This document shows, one piece after another, positions 8,343 through 15,359 of a stretch of 64,000 nt of DNA (position 1 is its first letter; each line of letters starts with the position of its first letter). The position numbers were made by a program, and so were the translations under genes. The stretch lies in contig DAOULR010000026.1 of NCBI GenBank assembly GCA_034419075.1, positions 1 to 64,000 on the forward strand. Direction: 5' to 3'. The notes under the pieces were generated by a model. It searched no databases, had not been told where the DNA came from, and saw only the letters and a program-made list of their open reading frames with translations. The DNA is from E44-bin88 sp034419075 (GTDB taxonomy: Bacteria; Chloroflexota; Dehalococcoidia; Dehalococcoidales; BS750m-G39).

Positions 8343-9551
8343 CTATTTGGCTGATACTGGCTGCTTGGCTCGTTTAGGCTTTGCTTTAGGCTTCTCGGCT
8401 ACTGGCTCGGTAGCCTCTGGCTGGCTCTCGCCTGGCTTGGTGGTAGCCTCGGCTTTGGCTTGTTCGGCTTTCGCCTTTGCCTCTGCCTGCGCCTCTGGCG
8501 TCAGCATTGGCATCACCACCAGTTGATAGTCGTCAACGGTAAAGAGTAGTGGCGATACGCCGTTGGTGAGCTTAAGCTCCACCATACCCCCGCAAGCCTT
8601 AAGGGCATCGGCAAGGTATTTGCCGTCCACCCTTATCCTGACCGTCTCGCCAAGAGTGTCGGCTTGTAATTCGGCTTGACCCTTATCGTCGGGGTTAGCC
8701 ATAACGAGCTTGCCTTCGCCAGCGGTGAGGTCTATCGGGTAGGCTTTGCTGTCGGATATGGCTTTGAGCGAGCTGACCGCCTTGATTGCCTCTACCGTAT
8801 CAAAGTGGGCGAAGGTGCTAAACTCGGTAGGGATTAGCTTCTCGTAGTCGGGGAAGCTACCCTCAAGGCTAGCCCATTTGTAGCGGATTAGCTCGGTGTC
8901 TATGGTGAGTGTCTTGATGTCCTCCCCTTCAAAGCTGACCCTTGCCCGCTTGGCTCTTCGCAGGGCATTGGCTATACCCTGAAGCTCATCACGATTAATC
9001 AGGGCTTGCCCTTCTCCATCCTCGTAGTCAAGGCTTGTTACCGCCAGCCTGAAACCGTCGGCGCTGACCAGAGTCAATTTACCGTCTTTAGCCACCAAGC
9101 TGATACAGGTTAAAACAGGTCTGTCGTTATCGGTGGCGGTAAACGGCAATACCCTTGACAGCGCCTCTGATAGCTCTAGGCTGCCGATGTTGGGCTTGAC
9201 CGAGTTATTAGGGCTTACCCTGACCTCGCAGAGGCTCATCGGCGTCTTATCGCCAATCCACTCGCTCTCGGCTAGGTAGCTGGTGTTGGCTCCGCAGATT
9301 ACCTTAAGCCTCTTGTGTCCGTTAGCCTGCGACCCGCTAGCACTACCGTTGGACGGTATCACCTTGACGATGTTGCTACCGCCCAGAGCCTTGAGATAAC
9401 CGAGAAAGCCCTTACGCCCGATGGTCAAGTCCATCAGCATTACCCTTTCGGCTAATGCCCTTGATAGGGCGTTTACCAGCACAGCCTTGTGGGCGACAAA
9501 GCCTTCGCCTGAACGCTTGCCCACGATATTAAGTTGTTCCAGTTTAATCAC
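8343..9551 (-). CDS. Divergent DNA polymerase sliding clamp (DnaN/beta-clamp-like) with basic C-terminal tail
   Basis: 402 residues. Domains 2 and 3 of the beta clamp are clear: LPFTATDNDRPVLTCISL, LVSADGFRLAV, the SFPDYEKLIP loop, VDGKYLADALKACGG and the family's closing LVVMPM. The first ~125 residues are a weak match to domain 1. About 53 residues follow the usual end of the clamp and are almost only Ala, Lys, Glu, Pro and Gln, ending in KAKPKRAKQPVSAK. No dnaA, recF or gyrB is near, so this is probably an element-borne clamp rather than the host dnaN. It would encircle DNA and tether a polymerase or other partner. Confidence 0.75.
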   Translation of the reverse strand: MIKLEQLNIVGKRSGEGFVAHKAVLVNALSRALAERVMLMDLTIGRKGFLGYLKALGGSNIVKVIPSNGSASGSQANGHKRLKVICGANTSYLAESEWIGDKTPMSLCEVRVSPNNSVKPNIGSLELSEALSRVLPFTATDNDRPVLTCISLVAKDGKLTLVSADGFRLAVTSLDYEDGEGQALINRDELQGIANALRRAKRARVSFEGEDIKTLTIDTELIRYKWASLEGSFPDYEKLIPTEFSTFAHFDTVEAIKAVSSLKAISDSKAYPIDLTAGEGKLVMANPDDKGQAELQADTLGETVRIRVDGKYLADALKACGGMVELKLTNGVSPLLFTVDDYQLVVMPMLTPEAQAEAKAKAEQAKAEATTKPGESQPEATEPVAEKPKAKPKRAKQPVSAK

Positions 9552-9683
9552 CCCTTTTGGCTATCCGATAGTGGGCAGAGCTATCGGCTTCGCCTAGTAG
9601 TAAGCTACCGTCTAGCTGCGATCCGCTAGCCTAAACGGTGCTTCCACTATATACAGGGCATTGGGAAGGGCGTTTTGTGAGGT

Positions 9684-10157
9684 CTAAAACAGTCCTTTTT
9701 GCTCTCTTTGCCTAAATCGCCTTAAGTAATCTCTATCCTTATCGTCTAATGGTATCCCCTTGAGCCTCTTACCTGCTATCACTATCAGCCTCATCGGGCA
9801 ACCGAGTAAAAAGGTTCTGGCATCAAGCCAAGCGTCAAGGTCAATTGCCTTGTCATCGGCTACAGTGTCTATTAGCTCGGTAGTGTTACCGCTACCATCG
9901 CATATATCGGTATTGAGGCTCAAGATGGTCAGCAGCCTCTTTTGCTGTCGCCAATACTTCTGGCACTCGTATGAGGCTACTCGCAGCATAGCTACCTCGG
10001 ATAGCTGACCGCCGCCGTTGTTGTCTAGCCTTAATTGAGCTTGGGCAAGGCTCAATATAATGTTATGGTTTAAGTCCTCTCTATCCTGATACTTTGCCTT
10101 ACGTTGATACCGGTTAGCTACGGTGATATACTTGCCATAGTCTAGCATTGTGGACAC
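9684..10157 (-). CDS. Sigma-region-2-like small protein
   Basis: 157 residues. Residues ~18-45 (QRKAKYQDREDLNHNIILSL) and the following helical RVASYECQKYWRQQKR resemble region 2 of sigma-70/ECF factors or related phage proteins. The C-terminal part (KGIPLDDKDRDYLRRFRQR) is not a typical region 4. It could be a diverged sigma factor or a structural relative. It lies upstream of the clamp gene on the same strand, 132 bases away. Confidence 0.45.
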   Translation of the reverse strand: MSTMLDYGKYITVANRYQRKAKYQDREDLNHNIILSLAQAQLRLDNNGGGQLSEVAMLRVASYECQKYWRQQKRLLTILSLNTDICDGSGNTTELIDTVADDKAIDLDAWLDARTFLLGCPMRLIVIAGKRLKGIPLDDKDRDYLRRFRQREQKGLF

Positions 10158-10297
10158 GCTCCCTTTGTTAGATTTGCCCTAGCTCGGCTAACTACTGGCT
10201 AGGGCATATTATTTGCCCGATAGACTTGGGCAAGCGCTCAGATTTGGCTTTGAGCTATTCGTTTGTTAAGGTGCGGTTTGTTTTTCCATTTTCATCA

Positions 10298-10322
10298 TCC
10301 AACAAAAGGAACTATTGTTGGA
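10298..10322. repeat. Inverted repeat with 8-base arms
   Basis: Arms TCCAACAA (10298-10305) and TTGTTGGA (10315-10322) are perfect, with a 9-base centre. No T-run follows on either side, so an operator or a replication/recombination protein site is more likely than a terminator. It lies about 140 bases upstream of the sigma-like gene. Confidence 0.4.
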
Positions 10323-10630
10323 TAAACTGAATACGAATTAGCTTTGGTTGATATAAGTATGCTTTACAAAAGAGCCTTTAGAAAAGAAAAGGAAGTAATT
10401 ACTTTTTAGTCAAAGCCAAGAGTGGCAAAATAGCTCGCAGTTTGGGTTAAACCTGTATTCCTATCAAACAGAGCAATTCAGTGGGCTTTAGCAAAGCGGC
10501 AAGCGGTCTGTCCCTATTCACTCTGGCGCCAGCGAGACGCTGATAGCCGCCCTTATGCGCCTTGCCCTGTCTCTTACTTCTACCTTTGCGCCGGAAGGTC
10601 TCAGAAAGGCATGATGGCTAAAATTATATT

Positions 10631-10675
10631 TATGATGAGTATGATGAATATGACGTCTATGAAGTATATGAAGTA
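10631..10675 (+). repeat. Five 9-base imperfect tandem repeats
   Basis: Units TATGATGAG, TATGATGAA, TATGACGTC, TATGAAGTA and TATGAAGTA follow one another. They keep TATGA constant. One frame reads as a Tyr-Asp/Glu repeat but has no start codon. They may be iterons or the relic of a gene. Confidence 0.5.
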
Positions 10676-10940
10676 GGGAATGAAGGTATTACCCTAATGG
10701 TAGTGGTAATTGAGAGATGGTAGCAGGATAACTAAATATGACTGATAGACTTCATCAAGGAATATCCTGGTTACTCGTAGCAGGTCATACTAAAAAGTGG
10801 GACTTCCCCGCTTGCTTCCAATGCTTGGCAACTGTGCTCTTTCTTGAAAAACGATGGCACTACAGAGAGCAAGAATAGCGGGGCAATAATATAACCGGGT
10901 TCACAATCACGGAGCGGAAAGAACGGTAAGACTTGCTACG

Positions 10941-11591
10941 CTACTTTCCTTGGTCTTGCGTTCTACCGGCGGCTGTAGGCTTGCTTGAGGAACCAAGCAT
11001 TGCCTCAAGGACACTATCGTCCGCGTATAGATTCCCTAATATACCACAATTAGGGCAGGAGAAATTTCGTATGTAACTTTCAGGTTCTTTATTGGCGATG
11101 AACTTCAACCCGCACTTACTGCAACGGTAGCACTTAAGGTAATCGCCTAAGACGGTGGTAACGAACAGATACCTGAGTCTGTCAGTCTGGTCGTAAAAAT
11201 CCCAGGTTTTTTCACCTAGTATTATAATATAACTGGCTAGGTCTCTAATGCTTTTCCTGTCTGAGGGTGATGTTTTTAGCATAGCTACAAAACCCTCGAA
11301 AATAGCGTACTGTAGCATGAACTGCCTGATACTGTTCACATATTCATTGGAACCCTGTTCGTATTTCCGGAAAGCCTCCTTTAGGTCAGCAAGGTTTTGT
11401 TTGTACTCATTGATATGATTGTCCAGGCGCTTGATTTCACCAAGTCGGTTGGCTCTTTTCCCGGTTAGGGCCGACACATCGGCTTCCAATGCCTTCTTTT
11501 GTGTTTTGAGTGTGTCTACCGCCTTTTCCAGTGAGCCAAACTCCTCGAGGGCCTGCTTAAGTTTAGCGCCATCAACCTTAGGAGCCGCCAT
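10941..11591 (-). CDS. Coiled-coil protein with C-terminal zinc ribbon
   Basis: 216 residues, no named family. Residues ~8-80 form a heptad-like coiled coil (LKTQKKALEADVSALTGKRA). Residues ~80-150 are a compact helical part. Residues ~155-190 form a zinc ribbon with CYRCSKCG and CPNCG. Its start overlaps the end of the next upstream gene by 14 bases, so the two coiled-coil proteins are co-translated and probably interact. The zinc ribbon suggests nucleic-acid or protein binding. Confidence 0.55.
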   Translation of the reverse strand: MAAPKVDGAKLKQALEEFGSLEKAVDTLKTQKKALEADVSALTGKRANRLGEIKRLDNHINEYKQNLADLKEAFRKYEQGSNEYVNSIRQFMLQYAIFEGFVAMLKTSPSDRKSIRDLASYIIILGEKTWDFYDQTDRLRYLFVTTVLGDYLKCYRCSKCGLKFIANKEPESYIRNFSCPNCGILGNLYADDSVLEAMLGSSSKPTAAGRTQDQGK

Positions 11592-12354
11592 GGCTATACT
11601 CCTTTGCTAGCCTCAAGAATGTCGGTATATCTAATCCCTGCTTGCCTAAGTCAGCCTTTAATTTGGCGACTTCTTCGACCTCTTCAATTTTGACGTTTAG
11701 CCCCTTCCTTTTATCCTCAAAATCCCGTTGCAGTTTGGCCTGTTTAGCTTTGGTATCTTTCTGAAGCTGTGCTAAGTGCGCTTCAACTTTAGCCAACTCC
11801 CGGGTTCCCTTAGCTACAAGGTCATTAAGAGACCTGAGCTCGGATTGTACTTCTTCCAGCCTATTTTCTGCAGCCGGCAATTCTAACGACACTCTCTCGA
11901 ATCTGGATACCACTTCCTCATAGCTCATCTTGCCCTCGGCCTCAATTCTGCTGAGTTTCAGAGCAGCACGAATGAAACCGGGGTCATCTATCTCTTTGCA
12001 CAGCTTTACTAGCGAGGTATGTTGCTCAGGCTTTATCCCCAGCCTGACAAACGTGTTAATTATCTTCAGGCCCTGGTTAGCTTCCTCCACAGTAAGATTG
12101 TTCTTGGATAGTTCTACTGAAAGACTCCTGAGCGTATTGACTTCGTTAAACACCCCAAACTCCTTTCCGGCAGCCAATAGGCCAATTTTTACAGCTCTCT
12201 GCTTTAATCTGGATGAATAAATAGAGACCGTGCTTTGGTCCACTACTGCCTTCTTGGCAATTTGACACTGTGGCATTCCTGAGAAATAGTTCCTCAATAT
12301 TCTTGATGCCTTTTGCGGTGAAAGTCTTACCGTCATGTCACATACCCGTGGCAC
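11578..12354 (-). CDS. HTH-coiled-coil protein, partner of the zinc-ribbon protein
   Basis: 258 residues. Residues ~10-55 contain a helix-turn-helix (SPQKASRILRNYFSG, CQIAKKAVVDQSTVSIYSSR). A helical middle is followed by a long coiled coil (about 145-235, rich in Glu/Lys/Leu). I do not recognise the family. The layout recalls DNA-binding structural or partition-type proteins. It overlaps the downstream gene by 14 bases and follows the 135-residue gene by 9 bases. Confidence 0.55.
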   Translation of the reverse strand: MPRVCDMTVRLSPQKASRILRNYFSGMPQCQIAKKAVVDQSTVSIYSSRLKQRAVKIGLLAAGKEFGVFNEVNTLRSLSVELSKNNLTVEEANQGLKIINTFVRLGIKPEQHTSLVKLCKEIDDPGFIRAALKLSRIEAEGKMSYEEVVSRFERVSLELPAAENRLEEVQSELRSLNDLVAKGTRELAKVEAHLAQLQKDTKAKQAKLQRDFEDKRKGLNVKIEEVEEVAKLKADLGKQGLDIPTFLRLAKEYSHGGS

Positions 12355-12363
12355 CTAGTTCAA

Positions 12364-12771
12364 TCAGCGAAACTCAGGATGGGCTGTTCTTACCGGATCT
12401 TGCCAGGCGGCTTCCTCAGATACTCCCCTGTCTGTCAATTGGTAGAATTTTTTGTCGGCAAGAAAGTCGTAAGCCGCTGGCTCTGTCTTACCTGTAGGCT
12501 CTATCAGCCCCAGCAACTTAAACCAGTGCCAGTACTTGGCAAACGAGTTGTAAGTGCATCCCCGGATAGGGCTTTCCCCGCTTTCAACACGGACTTGGTT
12601 TATACGCCGAAGATTCTCTTGGAGCGCATTAAAGACGTCGGCACAGGAGGTTACTGGATGCTGCGTCAGATAGTTCTTGGCGAAGACGCCAGGTCTATGC
12701 TCCGATCCGGCTCGGCCCCAAGGTACAGCTATGCCCGAACTATTCCTCATCATCTCCCCATACTCTGTCAT
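12364..12771 (-). CDS. Hypothetical winged-helix-like protein
   Basis: 135 residues. The central part (SCADVFNALQENLRRINQ, CTYNSFAKYWHWFKLLGLIEPTG, KKFYQLTDRGV) has the order helix, helix, recognition helix and beta wing, as in small winged-helix proteins. No family name can be given. Its start overlaps the end of the recombinase gene by 32 bases, so translation is coupled. An internal ATG at residue 7 or 8 is a possible alternative start. Confidence 0.5.
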   Translation of the reverse strand: MTEYGEMMRNSSGIAVPWGRAGSEHRPGVFAKNYLTQHPVTSCADVFNALQENLRRINQVRVESGESPIRGCTYNSFAKYWHWFKLLGLIEPTGKTEPAAYDFLADKKFYQLTDRGVSEEAAWQDPVRTAHPEFR

Positions 12772-13381
12772 AATCCTGGTGAAGGTCCTTTAGTGAATGC
12801 TGCGGATAGACTAAAGTCGTAGCTACTTGATACCCAAGAATCTTTTGCAGCCGGTCTATACTCATGCCATGTTTAATGCAGTGGATACTGAAACTATGCC
12901 GAAGTAGATGGGGGTGAAACTTCGTATGCTTAGAAACTGCCGGGTGGCCTATCTTTGTTATTCCTGTCCTGCTCCCTAGCTTCCAGAATATTTGATTAAC
13001 TCGCTGTCTGGTAATAGGGAACAAAAGGTCACCCTTATAAGGAAACTGCTTTCTCCATTCAAGATATTCCTCGACCATCTCCAAGCTATCCCGGTCAATG
13101 GGAACCACCCTTCGCCATTCAATTGGCTCGCCGTTTTCCCTTCTCATCTTCTTGACTCTGATAACAATAGCTCTGTTCTCAAAGTCGATATCCTGAATGC
13201 GTATGCCGATTGACTCGCTGACCTTCATACCGGTTCGCCAAGGGATACGCACAAGCAGGGCATCCCTGGGATTGGTAGCAGCTTGAATAAGCCTCGCTAT
13301 CTGTTGGGGCTCAAGGTATCCCTTTAGGTTACGGGTTACTTGTGTCATTTTATAAACCTTATCTTTTACTTTACCTGCCAC
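12740..13381 (-). CDS. Tyrosine recombinase/integrase, short form
   Basis: 213 residues. The catalytic series is visible: R49 (IPWRTGMKVSE), H158-x-x-R161 (HPHLLRHSFSIH) and the nucleophile Y192 (TTLVYPQHS). The usual second His/Trp of the LGH motif is Tyr here (ILGYQ). The N-terminal arm-binding and core-binding region is shortened to ~40 residues, so this is a minimal XerC/D-like or archaeal-type recombinase. It likely moves the surrounding element. It is the first of a chain of overlapping minus-strand genes. Confidence 0.85.
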   Translation of the reverse strand: MAGKVKDKVYKMTQVTRNLKGYLEPQQIARLIQAATNPRDALLVRIPWRTGMKVSESIGIRIQDIDFENRAIVIRVKKMRRENGEPIEWRRVVPIDRDSLEMVEEYLEWRKQFPYKGDLLFPITRQRVNQIFWKLGSRTGITKIGHPAVSKHTKFHPHLLRHSFSIHCIKHGMSIDRLQKILGYQVATTLVYPQHSLKDLHQDYDRVWGDDEE

Positions 13382-13405
13382 TGGTGTTTTGTCTCAAAAC
13401 ATCGA

Positions 13406-13436
13406 AGCCCCTAGTCTAGTTCGCTAGGGGCTTTTT
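13406..13436 (+). terminator. Rho-independent terminator-like hairpin
   Basis: Perfect 9-bp stem AGCCCCTAG/CTAGGGGCT with a 9-base loop, followed on the plus strand by CTTTTT. No plus-strand gene ends just before it, so it may shield the recombinase operon from opposing transcription or be a folded attachment-type site. Confidence 0.6.
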
Positions 13437-13605
13437 GCATTTTTAGGCATGATTTCCTTCACATCCCCCTTGGCTAGCATCTTTGGCAGGAGTCTGATTT
13501 TGTGACGCCTCCTTTTTATTTATTAGTAGCCGCGACCATAGCTTTCGCCAAAGTGGCGATGGTCCACCAGTAGCTAGTCGCCAGTTGGTCTTGACTGTGA
13601 TTTTC

Positions 13606-13833
13606 TTATCTCTGAAGTTCATTCTGCTCTTGTTGTATACGCAGTGCGATGTCATCAAGAATAATTCTAAGGCTCTTCTCAACATCGCTCAGCGATGTTC
13701 CTGGCTTGATTAAGGTGAATGTCAAGGCATTCGTGAGACCCTCAACTTCGCCGGTAAACCCTTCCTTGCGAATCTCTTTGGGGAAATAAGTCATACCCGT
13801 GTGCTTATCTACTTTGATTGTAAATTTTGCCAT
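13606..13833 (-). CDS. AbrB/SpoVT-like small DNA-binding protein
   Basis: 75 residues. The N-terminal half (KFTIKVDKHTGMTYFPKEIRKE) has the strand-turn-strand pattern of swapped-hairpin AbrB folds, where a Pro-Lys-x-Ile/Arg turn is typical. The second half is helical. Such proteins are transition-state or antitoxin-type repressors. It is divergent from the 348-residue gene at 13,949 and may regulate it. No toxin partner is obvious. Confidence 0.5.
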   Translation of the reverse strand: MAKFTIKVDKHTGMTYFPKEIRKEGFTGEVEGLTNALTFTLIKPGTSLSDVEKSLRIILDDIALRIQQEQNELQR

Positions 13834-13948
13834 CCTTAAAAAACCTATAATTTTCTATGCTATACGTTTATAATACAAGAAGGATAGGTAGCTGTAATGA
13901 CGCAATAGAAACGGCTATTGTGCAACAAAACTAGATAGAATATCTGCT

Positions 13949-14995
13949 ATGGAATACGATGCAAACTTAGAAAAACTAAGAAACCCCGAGCTAGGTATAA
14001 TAGACCTTACAGGCTCGAATGTGCAGCAACTGAAGGATAAAAAGGCGAAGAGAACATTGGAGCCATTGTTACAACGAGTGCTTCCAAGACGCCGAAAGGG
14101 AATAGAGCATTCATCCTACTATAGAGCACTACGTGTTAAATTCTTACCCAAGAACCCTTACTTTGAGAAAGATGTCGTCGACCTTCGTATGTTGTTCCAC
14201 ATTCCAGAGGGACAAATAACGGATGTTAACCTTACACAGTTCCCTAATAGGAAAGAGCCCTGGGATAAGGAGGCTGTATTAAACTGGAGGCAGGTTGCGG
14301 GCTGCTGGCTACAAATACACCAATGCACTGCTATGAAAACACAGCTAGACCCGGGGCTACCGCCGCTCCCACAATGGTTAATAGATTCTGCGAGTACCAT
14401 GCTAGAACTCGGGAAAAATGTACCTGTGAACTGGCTTCAGAAAGAGCCAAATATACCTGACCTCTATAGTAAAAGGTTTGACTTGAGAGTTCCTATAGAC
14501 TGGTGCGTTACAAGATTGATTGAACAATATCGGCTTCCGTGGCAATGTGACGGTAACCTGCGACTCTTTATCCTAACCCAGAACCACAAATATCTTGAGA
14601 GCATATCACCCTTTGATGTTATAATGGAGCCAATACAAGCCCCAATCGGCCAAGCATACAGGGTAACTATTAACTGGGTTGATGAATATATGACGAGGAA
14701 AGAATGGGATGAGATATATAAAACGAGTATTCAGTCGCGGCAAAACTCGTTGTGGGAGAAAAGGGGTGACCTTCCACACTCAAAGCAGGTAGAGTGGGAC
14801 AACCTAACAAAGCCGTGGTTAATTGATGCCTACCACTTAATAGTACAAAAAAGATTGTCAGGAGAGAAAATTACTATTCATCATGCCTTACAGCTTTTGT
14901 CCAGGGAGGGAAAGTGGTCATCTAGTGGCGAAGAGGAAGTCGAAGTTTATCGAGCTATAAAAAAATTGGACCTTCTGTGTAAACCCAATGATTAG
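13949..14995 (+). CDS. Orphan 348-residue protein, no recognised family
   Basis: A plus-strand gene opposite to most of the block. It is rich in Trp (PWDKEAVLNWRQVAGCWLQIHQ, WLIDSAS, NWLQKEPNIP) and has no signal peptide, membrane helix or cofactor motif that I can see. The last ~70 residues look like an extended helical domain (LTKPWLIDAYHLIVQKRL, ALQLLSREGKW). A TATAAT at 13869-13874 could be its -10 box. Cargo of the element, perhaps a defence or regulatory protein, is a guess only. Confidence 0.5.
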   Translation: MEYDANLEKLRNPELGIIDLTGSNVQQLKDKKAKRTLEPLLQRVLPRRRKGIEHSSYYRALRVKFLPKNPYFEKDVVDLRMLFHIPEGQITDVNLTQFPNRKEPWDKEAVLNWRQVAGCWLQIHQCTAMKTQLDPGLPPLPQWLIDSASTMLELGKNVPVNWLQKEPNIPDLYSKRFDLRVPIDWCVTRLIEQYRLPWQCDGNLRLFILTQNHKYLESISPFDVIMEPIQAPIGQAYRVTINWVDEYMTRKEWDEIYKTSIQSRQNSLWEKRGDLPHSKQVEWDNLTKPWLIDAYHLIVQKRLSGEKITIHHALQLLSREGKWSSSGEEEVEVYRAIKKLDLLCKPND

Positions 14996-15355
14996 GTCTA
15001 AAAAGCCTTTGTTTGTGTTGCATTCGCTCTAGTAGCCTCAGCTTGCATGATAATATGCCCTAGCTAAAACCAGTATCCTGAAGGGGAAGCTATTGTTTCT
15101 TTTGTATCCTGAACATCTTGGCGTAGTGGATTCAGTATTCTTCCTCACCCGGCCGTATCGCTCCCTCTGTGTTTACGCTATTGCCTTAAACCTAGCTCAA
15201 AGGGGAAAGCATTGGTTGCATTGCATCCACTCCACCAGCGTTGGATAGATACAATACCTTGCACGCTCACGAGTTCATGGTGTAGTTTAGACTACGAGTC
15301 CCGTTACTTCATCAAAGCTAAGGAAAACGGAATGCTTCTGTTCGATTTGTGTCCC
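14996..15355. other. Gene-free stretch at the right end of the element
   Basis: No supported gene. Three loosely similar segments are visible: around 15011-15040 (GTTGCATTCGCTCTAG), 15078-15110 (AAGGGGAAGCTATTG...TTGTATCC) and 15197-15230 (AAAGGGGAAAGCATTGG...TTGCATCC). They could be degenerate recombinase-arm sites. The stretch ends where the comM reading frame becomes recognisable. Confidence 0.35.
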
Positions 15356-15359
15356 AACA

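Larger units (their letters stand above)
10158..10940. other. 783-base stretch without a convincing gene
   Basis: I see no well-supported gene on either strand. It contains a TCCAACAA/TTGTTGGA inverted repeat (10298-10322), a CTGGCGCCAG palindrome (10523-10532) and five 9-base near-repeats (10631-10675). It interrupts an otherwise compact minus-strand series and is A+T-rich, so it could hold promoters or an origin of the element (inference). Confidence 0.4.
7000..15355. mobile_element. Putative integrated element (limits approximate)
   Basis: The stretch holds genes typical of phage- or plasmid-derived islands: a tyrosine recombinase, a sliding clamp that is not in a chromosomal dnaA-dnaN context, HTH/zinc-finger proteins, an AbrB-like protein, a sigma-like protein and coiled-coil proteins. 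Most are on the minus strand with tight spacing. The right edge coincides with the broken 5' end of comM and a jump in base composition. I could not find the missing comM 5' end or a clear duplicated att core, so the left edge is a guess and the island could include the 1-7 kb catabolic cluster. Confidence 0.5.

Noticed and set aside
10604..10680. Methionine-rich 20-codon frame and Tyr/Asp-rich frame over the 9-base repeats
   Set aside because: Both are simple results of the tandem repeat; the Tyr/Asp frame has no start codon.
10738..10878. 46-codon plus-strand frame in the gene-free stretch of the element
   Set aside because: Weak ribosome site, no motif, and it opposes the surrounding genes. 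Kept out for lack of support.
13443..13622. Open frame of ~59 codons after the AbrB-like gene on the minus strand
   Set aside because: It starts at an ATG overlapping the previous gene but has no ribosome site and composition like a random frame; no motif seen.
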